Made by a program: the position numbers and the translations under genes. Shown here piece by piece: positions 1-6,018 of a stretch of 8,037 bases of DNA (position 1 is its first letter; the number at the start of each line of letters is the position of its first letter). The stretch lies in NCBI GenBank assembly GCA_026387805.1, contig JAPLKY010000359.1, forward strand, positions 1 through 8,037, in the 5' to 3' direction. The notes beneath the pieces were generated by a model. That model did not search any database, was not told where the DNA came from, and was given only the letters and a program-made list of their open reading frames with translations. This stretch comes from Candidatus Krumholzibacteriia bacterium (lineage in GTDB: Bacteria; Krumholzibacteriota; Krumholzibacteriia; Krumholzibacteriales; Krumholzibacteriaceae).

Positions 1-837
1 GGCGCGCAGGCTCTCGTCCGCGCCGTATCCGACGACTTCGAGGCGCGCCTCCGGATTCCTCGATCGCACGACGGGAAGAACCTCGCTCAGGAAGAATCTG
101 AGGGCGTCGCGGTTGAAATCGGAATACAGGGCACCCATGAAGAGGATCCTGTTTCGCCCGCGTTCGTATGCCGAGGGATTGAACGCGCCGAGATCGAGCG
201 CGAGCGGCAGGGCGTAAACCGCCTTTCCCGCGGCCGCGGGGTGCCGCGCGAGCGTCTCCGCGTCGGAGGGAGTGAGCGCAAGTATCGTTTCGAAGCGTCC
301 GTACGCCTTTCGCTCGATCCTCTCCAGCGCCTTGAGCCTCCTCGCGGCGAAGAAACGCGAAAAGCCGCTCATCGCATTCAGCCTCGACGGATTCACGAGA
401 AAATCGAGGTCGTGCGTGACGAGCACGAGCTTCGCATCCTTCACGAGTTCGGGCAGCCGGTACAGGTGCCAGTACGACGCGAACACGAGATCGGCCTTCC
501 GCTCCTTCGCCGTATCGGCAATGAGGCGCACAAACTCCCCGGGAGCGGCGTAGCTGACCGGCGCCGGAACGCCGGCGAAAACGTCCTTCATGACGTTCAT
601 CTTCTTGTGGTAGACGCGATGAAATATGCTTCGCCGATGGGGAGCGAGGATCGCGCGCACCGCGACGCGCGGCTTCTCGATCTCGCGCAGGCGTTCGAGA
701 TCCCCCCTGCTCAGCGCCACCGTGACGAACGTGACCTCGTGGTTCGCGGCGAGCCCGTCGAGCAGGTTCAGGACGAGCCGGTCCGTGCCCTTCGTGACCG
801 GCCAGGGGGCATACGGAATCGCGACGATGATTCTCAT
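1..837 (-). CDS. GT4-like glycosyltransferase (GT-B fold), 3' end outside the window
   Basis: The frame from the ATG at 837 stays open for 279 codons to the window edge. The N-terminus MRIIVAIPYAPWPVTKGTDR is the usual first beta-strand and Gly-containing loop of GT-B transferases that use nucleotide sugars. Residues 137-147 (LVLVTHDLDFL) and 185-196 (ILALTPSDAETL) match the conserved positions before the linker of GT4-type enzymes. PLALDLGAFNP (211-221) matches the common proline-rich segment at the domain junction. ILFMGALYSDFNRDALRFFL (231-250) with LEVVGYG (266-272) opens the C-terminal nucleotide-binding domain. About 100-120 residues, with the family's Glu-rich donor site, are missing. 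The likely role is transfer of a sugar to a lipid-linked or surface glycan, cytoplasmic or membrane-peripheral. Donor and acceptor cannot be told. It abuts the 35-residue gene with no spacer. It is the only biosynthetic gene behind a degradation set. Confidence 0.88.
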   Translation of the reverse strand, partial: MRIIVAIPYAPWPVTKGTDRLVLNLLDGLAANHEVTFVTVALSRGDLERLREIEKPRVAVRAILAPHRRSIFHRVYHKKMNVMKDVFAGVPAPVSYAAPGEFVRLIADTAKERKADLVFASYWHLYRLPELVKDAKLVLVTHDLDFLVNPSRLNAMSGFSRFFAARRLKALERIERKAYGRFETILALTPSDAETLARHPAAAGKAVYALPLALDLGAFNPSAYERGRNRILFMGALYSDFNRDALRFFLSEVLPVVRSRNPEARLEVVGYGADESLRA

Positions 838-945
838 CTACTTGTCCTGGCTCTTCGAGAAGTGCCGGTACAGGAGATACGTGATCACGTACGAGAAGAT
901 GAAGACCGCCGCGGGGAAGAATATGCCGAGCGCTTTGCCGCCCAT
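838..945 (-). CDS. 35-residue single-span membrane microprotein
   Basis: The ATG at 945 lies one base after the TGA of the 40-residue gene, and the frame ends with TAG at 840-838, directly against the ATG of the glycosyltransferase. A GGGGAAG stretch upstream can act as ribosome binding site. The protein starts MGGKALGIFF, has a hydrophobic segment at about residues 5-26 (through AAVFIFSYVITYLLY), and ends with a polar, basic tail YRHFSKSQDK. The layout repeats that of the preceding 40-residue protein: Met-Gly start, one span, and an aromatic-Tyr-Arg boundary before a basic tail. The two could therefore be related or work as a pair. No family is recognised. Its role as a partner of the symporter is inferred from position. 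Because it is so short, chance coding cannot be excluded, but the packing on both sides argues for a real gene. Confidence 0.68.
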   Translation of the reverse strand: MGGKALGIFFPAAVFIFSYVITYLLYRHFSKSQDK

Positions 946-946
946 G

Positions 947-1069
947 TCACTTCCCCGCTTCCCTGTTCCGGTGGTGTTTCCGGTACGAGTAATACGCGAG
1001 GAAGAGCCCCGCGAAGGACGTCACGTACGCGAGCGACATCCCGATCACCATCTTGAGTTCGTTGCCCAC
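947..1069 (-). CDS. 40-residue single-span membrane microprotein
   Basis: The GTG at 1069 opens a 40-residue frame ending with TGA at 949-947. Only one base separates it from the stop of the 96-residue gene, and a GGAGG site is ideally spaced. The protein begins MGNELKMVIG, has one hydrophobic segment at about residues 7-27 (through LAYVTSFAGLFLAYY), and ends in a basic tail with YRKHHRNREAGK, so the C-terminus should be cytoplasmic. An internal in-frame ATG at codon 7 is a less likely start because it would cut into the membrane segment. The family is not recognised. The size, the single span and the place behind an SSS transporter recall the very short accessory proteins known beside some SSS and NSS transporters (MetS of MetPS is the classic NSS case). 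That comparison is an inference. Confidence 0.72.
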   Translation of the reverse strand: MGNELKMVIGMSLAYVTSFAGLFLAYYSYRKHHRNREAGK

Positions 1070-1070
1070 G

Positions 1071-1361
1071 CTATTCCTCCCATTTGACCGAGCGTTCGAG
1101 CTCCTCGATGTATCCCTTCTGCTTCTTCTCGTATCCCTCGGAAACCGAGGAGAGCTTCGGATTGATGATCCAGATCATGACGAGCATGAGAACGATCCCG
1201 GTGGCGAGAATCACGAAACCATACCACATCCCGAGCATGCTCAGCGCGGTTCCGATCATCAGGAGAACGTAGATGAGCGGCGAGATAATGACCGTGATCG
1301 TATCCTCCCGCGTCCACTCGTCCGCTTCCCTTGAGGTCCATTGTCTTCGTATGAAGGGCAT
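1071..1361 (-). CDS. Small membrane protein with two spans, probably symporter-associated
   Basis: This is a 96-residue protein I cannot assign to a named family. The N-terminus (residues 1-21) is hydrophilic and charged, with WTSREADEWTRED. Two hydrophobic segments follow, about residues 23-44 (TVIISPLIYVLLMIGTALSM) and 46-66 (WYGFVILATGIVLMLVMIWII), separated by a very short turn, so they should form a hairpin in the membrane. The C-terminal 30 residues are charged, with KKQKGYIEELERSVKWEE possibly helical. Both tails would face the same side, and the basic stretch near 79-82 favours the cytoplasm. It lies 60 bases after the symporter, and its last codons carry the ribosome binding site of the next gene. 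An accessory subunit or a regulator of the symporter is an inference from position only. Coding is supported by the hydrophobic pattern, the ribosome binding site and the tight packing. Confidence 0.8.
   Translation of the reverse strand: MPFIRRQWTSREADEWTREDTITVIISPLIYVLLMIGTALSMLGMWYGFVILATGIVLMLVMIWIINPKLSSVSEGYEKKQKGYIEELERSVKWEE
1076..1080 (-). promoter_or_regulatory. Ribosome binding site inside the end of the 96-residue gene
   Basis: GGAGG on the minus strand sits six bases before the GTG at 1069 and overlaps the final GAG GAA TAG codons of the preceding gene. This near-perfect site is the main reason to accept a GTG start for the 40-residue gene, and it implies translational coupling. 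Confidence 0.75.
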
Positions 1362-1367
1362 ATTCTT

Positions 1368-1376
1368 CTCTTCCTT
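1368..1376 (-). promoter_or_regulatory. Ribosome binding site of the 96-residue gene
   Basis: The purine run AAGGAAGAG precedes the ATG at 1361 by six bases, counting from its end. Its AGGA core lies ten bases from the ATG, slightly long but acceptable. It supports this ATG as the start. Confidence 0.6.
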
Positions 1377-1379
1377 TCG

Positions 1380-1405
1380 GGCGCGACCCGCGCGCGCGGC
1401 GCGCC
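1380..1405 (-). promoter_or_regulatory. GC-only hairpin between the symporter and the 96-residue gene
   Basis: Outer arms GGCGCG (1380-1385) and CGCGCC (1400-1405) pair fully. Inner arms CCGC (1388-1391) and GCGG (1396-1399) extend the stem, with a two-base bulge (1386-1387) and a four-base loop. In the transcript it falls just after the symporter stop and ends about four bases before the purine-rich ribosome binding site of the next gene. No U-run follows, so it is not an intrinsic terminator. It could stabilise the upstream mRNA or lower downstream translation. In GC-rich DNA such a hairpin can also occur by chance. Confidence 0.45.
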
Positions 1406-1421
1406 GGGACGGCCGACGCTC

Positions 1422-2987
1422 CTAGAGCAGCCCCCGCCGCTCCGCTTCCCTGCGCACCGGCCCCCACCATCCGACCGGCCGCGACATGACGTAGAACTTC
1501 ACGAGCTTGTCCATGCTCTCGGCCTTCGTGAGCAGCGTCACCGGGATGAAGACGATCGCGCCGAGGAACATGAGCAGCCAGAACTGCTGGTAATCCTTGA
1601 GGTGCGGGAGCACGCCGAAGGCGGGGAGCACCCACACGACGAGCCACGAAAAAACGAGGTTGAATATCCACGCGGTGAGATATCCCCAACCGTTGAAGCG
1701 CCACCACATCACCTGGAGAATGCCGGGCAGCCACACCCCCGCCGCCATGATCCAGAGGGCGAAGATGAGCCACTCGGTGATGTTCTCCATGATCGAGCCG
1801 AATATGAACGAGCCGACGAGCAGGATGACCGTGCCGACCCTGCCGACCCACACGAGCCTGCGCTCGTCGGCCTTTGGATTGATATAGTGGTGGTAGAGAT
1901 CGCGCGTGATGTAGACTGCGCCGAGGTTCAGATGCGTCGATATCGTCGAGAGGTGGATGGCGACGATCGCCGCGAAGAAAAATCCGATCATCCCGACGGG
2001 GAGCGTCTCGAATCCGAGCCTGAACCACGCCATCTCGTAGTCCTTGACCTGGGTGAGATCGGGGTAGAGCACGAAGAAGCCGAGAATGGCCGCCGCCCAG
2101 AGCGCGTTTCGGGTGACGACGAGCGCCTGTCCCGCCCAGATGCACCACGAGGCGTCCTTCACCGTTCGCGCCGACTGGATGCGCTGCGCTTCGGGGAACC
2201 AGTCGATCGCCGTCGCCATGCCGAGGCCTCCGAGTATGCCGATGACGAGCATCGTGATGAACCACGCGACGGGGAAATCCCCCCCCGTGAAGCCGGAGAA
2301 GCTGAACGGGTTGAGCATGTGGCTCAGCCCCATTTCGTGGAGCCTCGCGACGATGGCATGCGGGCCTCCCGCGGCATACATTCCCCAGATCGACACGAAC
2401 GCGATCGCGATGAACGCGATGATCCCCTGCTGGAAGTCGGCCATCACGACGCCCCAGTAGCCGGCCGCGAGCACGTACACGGCGCAGAGCGTCGAAAAGA
2501 TCGTGAGCCCCATCCACGGCGGCCAGCCGAAGAGGAAATGGCAGACCTTGCCCATCGCGATCCCGACCCAGCCGAGGATGAACATATTGAGGAACACCTG
2601 CCAGCCCGCGACCCACCCGCGCAGGAGCTCGGCCGGCATGCCGCCGTAGCGGAGCGTCTGCCATTCGGCCTGGCTGTAGGCGAGCGAGCGGCGGAATATC
2701 TTCGTCGAGACGAACGCGCTCACCGCGCACCACGCGGCGAAGAAACCGTACCAGAGACCGGCGAGGCCGTGCTTATACACGACGCCCGCCACCCACATCG
2801 GCGTGTCGGTCGCCGTGTGTGTCGCATAGACCGACGAGGCGGGAAGCCACCACGGAAGTCCGCGCCCCGCGAGGAAGAAATCGGCTTCCGAGCGTTTCCC
2901 GAGGCGGTAGAAGAGGGCGCCGCTTCCGATCATGAGAAGGATGAAAGTCACGAGCCAGAACCAGTCGAGGAACGCGAAATGAACCAT
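1422..2987 (-). CDS. Sodium:solute symporter (SSS family), probably for mannose or a mannoside
   Basis: This is a Na+-coupled sugar-type importer of the inner membrane, 521 residues, with around 13 hydrophobic segments. The start at 2987 is chosen because the protein begins there with the usual periplasmic N-terminus and first helix (FLDWFWLVTFILLMIGSGAL). The open frame further upstream codes for an Arg-rich stretch without membrane character, and AGGA sits seven bases before this ATG. The family helix-1 region is ASSVYATHTATDTPMWVAGV (50-69). The helix-8 segment AAIVAIHLSTISTHLNLGA has Ser347-Thr348 where SSS proteins place the Na2-site Ser/Thr pair. The STISTHLN motif marks the subgroup often found beside glycosidase genes in glycan-degrading bacteria, as far as I recall. 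The C-terminus (FYVMSRPVGWWGPVRREAE) is typical of that subgroup. The substrate is inferred only from the two mannosidases upstream. Three small membrane proteins follow downstream. Confidence 0.92.
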   Translation of the reverse strand: MVHFAFLDWFWLVTFILLMIGSGALFYRLGKRSEADFFLAGRGLPWWLPASSVYATHTATDTPMWVAGVVYKHGLAGLWYGFFAAWCAVSAFVSTKIFRRSLAYSQAEWQTLRYGGMPAELLRGWVAGWQVFLNMFILGWVGIAMGKVCHFLFGWPPWMGLTIFSTLCAVYVLAAGYWGVVMADFQQGIIAFIAIAFVSIWGMYAAGGPHAIVARLHEMGLSHMLNPFSFSGFTGGDFPVAWFITMLVIGILGGLGMATAIDWFPEAQRIQSARTVKDASWCIWAGQALVVTRNALWAAAILGFFVLYPDLTQVKDYEMAWFRLGFETLPVGMIGFFFAAIVAIHLSTISTHLNLGAVYITRDLYHHYINPKADERRLVWVGRVGTVILLVGSFIFGSIMENITEWLIFALWIMAAGVWLPGILQVMWWRFNGWGYLTAWIFNLVFSWLVVWVLPAFGVLPHLKDYQQFWLLMFLGAIVFIPVTLLTKAESMDKLVKFYVMSRPVGWWGPVRREAERRGLL

Positions 2988-2994
2988 GGCACCA

Positions 2995-2998
2995 TCCT
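2995..2998 (-). promoter_or_regulatory. Weak ribosome binding site of the symporter gene
   Basis: AGGA on the minus strand lies seven bases before the ATG at 2987. It is weaker than the sites of the GH92 gene and of the 40-residue gene, but it supports this start over upstream in-frame alternatives. Confidence 0.55.
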
Positions 2999-3045
2999 GT
3001 CGTCGAGCGATGAACTCCCCGGCGGCCGGGCAGCGATTCCGCCGA

Positions 3046-6003
3046 TCATTCGATGACGATCTCGTCGGCGAAGATCCAGGCCTTTTCCCCCGCGCCCCGG
3101 TGCCACGCGGGACAGACGCCGGCGTTCTTTGCGAAAACGCGCACGTAGCGCGCGCTCTTCCCGATCGCTCCCGACGCGAAGTTCTCGATACGCGCGCCCT
3201 GCTCCTCAGCCGGAGCGCCGGGGGCGAATCGAGCAACGGTGACGAAGCTCCTCCCGTCGCTCGAGAGAGAGTACTCTACCATCTCCGGAAGGAAAAGCCA
3301 CGAATTTTGGTCCTGCAGAAAGCCCGTCGTGACACGGCTCACGCGCTGCACGCGCCCGAGATCGACGGTCGCGTCGAGATCGATCCCCTCGTAACCCTGC
3401 CAGAGCCCCGTCCTGAAATCGAGCGGTCCCCGCAGGCCGTCGATGAGCGCGAGGTCTCCCCCCGCCGGGTACATCGTGCTGTAGGCGGTATTCAATCGAA
3501 TGCCCCTGTTTCCCGGTATCTTGCGAAACTCCGCCGTTACGACGGCGCTCGGCGGGAAACCGTCCTTTATGGCGACGGCATTCAGCGTTCCCGATTTCAT
3601 GAAAGGAATCGGCCCGCGGTAGAGGCTCGAACCGGCGCCGGGCGCTCCACCATCGAGCGTGAAATATACGCGGGCGCCCTCCGTGATGGAGCCGAGCGCC
3701 GCCTCGGTCGATCCGCTGAATATCCTCGAGCCCGAGGCGACGAAGGGAACGGGGAGAATGAGGCTGTCGACGATCGCGCTCGCGGGGCGATCGGACTGCG
3801 CGACGCCCCATGACGTATTCGGCTCCGCCCCCATGACGAACGCGAGCTCCCCTCCCGCCGCGACGTCGCCGTGCCGCAGGTATGGCTTGGCGTACGGCTT
3901 CCCGTCGAGCGCCGCCGATTGCACGTAGAAATTCCTTCGCGAGACTCCCTTCGCCCTGACGACGAAACGCTTCCCGCCGCCGACGTCGATCGAAGCCTCC
4001 CGGAACAGCGGCGTCCCGATCACGTAGACGTCGGAGCCCGGCGTGACCGGGTAGAATCCGAGCGCGCTCAGAACGTACCACGCGGACATCTGCCCGCAGT
4101 CCTCGTTCCCGCACAGGCCGTCGCGGCCCGCGTGATAGAGGCCGTCCATGATGCTCCTCGCGCGCTCCTGCGTCTTCCAGGGCCGCCCCGCGAAGCTGTA
4201 GAGATACGCCATGTGATGGCTCGGTTCGTTGCCGTGCGCGTACTGCCCGATGAGCCCCGAGACGTCGGGAAGATCGAGGCCGCTCGTCTTCGGGCTCGTG
4301 GAGAACAGGGAATCGAGCTTCGCGGCGAAACGCTCGTCCCCTCCCATGAGACCGATGAGACCCCGGACGTCCTGCGGAACGTAGAAGCTGTACTGCCACG
4401 CGTTCGCCTCGGTGTAGTTGAAGTTGATCTCGGCCGGATCGAACGGCGTCCACCAGGCGCCGTTCACCTTCGCGCGCATGAAACCGGTCGAGGGATCGAA
4501 GAGGTTCTTGTACGACTGCGCGCGGCGGATGTACGCGGCGTAGTCACCCCCCGCACCGAGCACCTTCGCCATCTGCGCGATGCACCAATCGTCGTAGGCG
4601 TACTCGAGCGTCTTCGAGACCGACTCCCCTTCCTTGTCCGAGGGGATGTATCCGAGCTCGCGATAGAACGCGAGCCCGCGAAAATCGATCTCCGCGCTGT
4701 GCTTCATCGCCTCGAACGCCTTCGCGGCGTCGAAGCCGCGGATCCCCTTGACGTACGCGTCGACGATCACGGGGACGGCGTGATAGCCGATCATGCAGTT
4801 CGTCTCGTTCCCGGCGAGCTCCCACACGGGAAGGAGCCCTCCCTGCTCGTATTGGGCGAGGAACGTCTTGATAAAATCGACCGTGCGCTCCGGCTCGACG
4901 ATCGTGAAAAGCGGGTGCTCGGCACGGTACGTGTCCCAGAGGGAAAACACGGTGTAATTCGTGAAGTCCTTCGCCTTGTGAATCTGCAGATCTCTTCCGC
5001 GGTATCGGCCGTCGACGTCCATGAAGAGATTCGGCGCGAGCATCGCGTGATAGAGCGCCGTGTAGAAGGTCGTGCGCTGCGCCTGCGTGCCTCCCCTCAC
5101 GTCGATCTTCCCGAGGGCGGCGTTCCACGCGGCGCCGGCGTCGATGCGGACCTTCTCGAAATCCCAGCCCGGGATCTCGGCGTCGCGATTCCTCCGGGCG
5201 CCCTCGATGTCGACTCCCGAGATGCCGACCTTCACGAGAATCGCTTCGTTCGCCGCCGTTCTGAAGCTCGCGAACGCCTTGACGTTCGTCCCGGACGCCT
5301 CGTCGGCGCCGGCCAGAACCGTATCGTCGATCGCGACGCCCGCCACGCCGAAAGGCTTCGAGAACGTTGCCGCGAAATACACATACTGATCGTCGGCCCA
5401 ATGCCGGGATCTTCTGAAGCCGACGATCTCGTTGTTGCCCGCGATCTCGGCGTGCGACTCGATGACCTCGTCGCGATGCGCGAGATCGATGATGACGTTC
5501 GCGTCTCCGCTCTTCGGGAAGATGTACCGGTGGAAGCCCGCGCGCTTCGTCGCGGTGAGCTCGACGACAACGCCCCCCTCGTCGAGCTTGACGCGGTAGT
5601 AGCCCGGCGCGGCTTCTTCCCCCTTGTGGCCGAATCTCGAGCAGTAGCCCGTTTCGGGATTCCGTTCGTCGCCGCGGACGAGCTGCACGGCACCGACCGT
5701 CGGCATGAGGAGAATGTCCCCGTAATCGGAGGCCCCCGCGCCGCTCAGATGCGTATGGCTGAATCCGTACACGACGCTGTCGGAGTAATGGTACCCCGAG
5801 CAGCCGTCCCACCCCTTGAGCCTCGTATCGGGGCTGAGCTGCACGCCTCCGAACGGCACCGTCGCCCCCGGGTAGGTGTGCCCGTGCCCCGCCGTCCCGA
5901 TGAATGGGTCGACGAAGCTCGTGTACGCGGGCTTCTTCTCGATCGAGCACGCGCCCAGGGCGAATGCGCAAACGAGGGACAGTACGACGGCGGTTCTTCG
6001 CAT
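3046..6003 (-). CDS. GH92 alpha-mannosidase lipoprotein with chitobiase-C-like and F5/8 type C domains
   Basis: This is an inverting, Ca2+-dependent exo-alpha-mannosidase of family GH92 (985 residues). Residues 1-19 form a lipoprotein signal peptide with lipobox LGAC (Cys19). Ser20 at +2 is compatible with outer-membrane sorting. The GH92 N-terminal domain starts at DPFIGTAGHGHTYPGATVPF (32-51) and holds GFSHTHLSGAG (80-90). The catalytic helical domain covers about 295-740. It contains NYTEANAWQYSF, whose Glu532 aligns by position with the family's catalytic acid, then HGNEPSHHMAYLY (590-602), and GNEDCGQMSAWY (632-643) with the acidic pair Glu634-Asp635 near the expected general base. About 755-825 resembles the chitobiase/hexosaminidase C-terminal repeat (YFTLDGGAP, LYRGPI). 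About 835-985 resembles a discoidin/F5/8 type C (CBM32-like) module, which may hold the enzyme on glycans. The linkage preference is not settled: the residue pair before NEPSHH is His-Gly. It lies between the GH2 gene and the symporter gene. Confidence 0.95.
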   Translation of the reverse strand: MRRTAVVLSLVCAFALGACSIEKKPAYTSFVDPFIGTAGHGHTYPGATVPFGGVQLSPDTRLKGWDGCSGYHYSDSVVYGFSHTHLSGAGASDYGDILLMPTVGAVQLVRGDERNPETGYCSRFGHKGEEAAPGYYRVKLDEGGVVVELTATKRAGFHRYIFPKSGDANVIIDLAHRDEVIESHAEIAGNNEIVGFRRSRHWADDQYVYFAATFSKPFGVAGVAIDDTVLAGADEASGTNVKAFASFRTAANEAILVKVGISGVDIEGARRNRDAEIPGWDFEKVRIDAGAAWNAALGKIDVRGGTQAQRTTFYTALYHAMLAPNLFMDVDGRYRGRDLQIHKAKDFTNYTVFSLWDTYRAEHPLFTIVEPERTVDFIKTFLAQYEQGGLLPVWELAGNETNCMIGYHAVPVIVDAYVKGIRGFDAAKAFEAMKHSAEIDFRGLAFYRELGYIPSDKEGESVSKTLEYAYDDWCIAQMAKVLGAGGDYAAYIRRAQSYKNLFDPSTGFMRAKVNGAWWTPFDPAEINFNYTEANAWQYSFYVPQDVRGLIGLMGGDERFAAKLDSLFSTSPKTSGLDLPDVSGLIGQYAHGNEPSHHMAYLYSFAGRPWKTQERARSIMDGLYHAGRDGLCGNEDCGQMSAWYVLSALGFYPVTPGSDVYVIGTPLFREASIDVGGGKRFVVRAKGVSRRNFYVQSAALDGKPYAKPYLRHGDVAAGGELAFVMGAEPNTSWGVAQSDRPASAIVDSLILPVPFVASGSRIFSGSTEAALGSITEGARVYFTLDGGAPGAGSSLYRGPIPFMKSGTLNAVAIKDGFPPSAVVTAEFRKIPGNRGIRLNTAYSTMYPAGGDLALIDGLRGPLDFRTGLWQGYEGIDLDATVDLGRVQRVSRVTTGFLQDQNSWLFLPEMVEYSLSSDGRSFVTVARFAPGAPAEEQGARIENFASGAIGKSARYVRVFAKNAGVCPAWHRGAGEKAWIFADEIVIE
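5947..6003 (-). other. Lipoprotein signal peptide of the GH92 enzyme
   Basis: The first 19 codons encode two arginines, a hydrophobic stretch (AVVLSLVCAFAL) and the lipobox LGAC. Cleavage by signal peptidase II would leave Cys19 as the lipidated N-terminus. Residues 20-24 (SIEKK) carry no Asp at +2, so by the Lol rule the protein would be sorted to the outer membrane if the host follows that rule. Confidence 0.88.
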
Positions 6004-6009
6004 CGGTCG

Positions 6010-6015
6010 CTCCTT
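6010..6015 (-). promoter_or_regulatory. Ribosome binding site of the GH92 gene
   Basis: On the minus strand the sequence is AAGGAG followed by six bases and ATG. It follows directly on the TGA stop of the GH2 gene, with only an A-run between. The good match and spacing fix the GH92 start at 6003 and suggest translational coupling to the GH2 gene. Confidence 0.85.
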
Positions 6016-6018
6016 TTT

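Noticed and set aside
241..1056. Plus-strand frame of 271 codons opposite the glycosyltransferase and microproteins
   Set aside because: The composition is Arg/Glu/His-rich with no motif. The opposite strand carries a glycosyltransferase recognisable along its whole visible length.
1045..2733. Minus-strand frame of 562 codons overlapping the symporter and the small genes
   Set aside because: It is out of frame with the recognisable symporter, is Arg/His/Gly-rich, and shows no membrane segments or motifs. It is a GC-driven shadow.
3018..3030. Short hairpin (CCGGG arms, three-base loop) between the GH92 and symporter genes
   Set aside because: There are only five pairs and no T-run on either side, which is easily expected by chance in GC-rich sequence. 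It is not a credible terminator.
1341..3056. Long plus-strand open frame (571 codons) opposite the symporter
   Set aside because: The translation is dominated by Arg, Glu, Asp, His and Pro with no domain logic. It is the antisense shadow of a GC-rich gene that has a clear family match on the other strand.
2988..3236. Upstream extension of the symporter to an earlier start at 3236
   Set aside because: The extra 83 residues are Arg/Ser-rich, overlap the F5/8 type C module of the GH92 gene, and have no membrane or signal character. The ATG at 2987 gives the normal family N-terminus.
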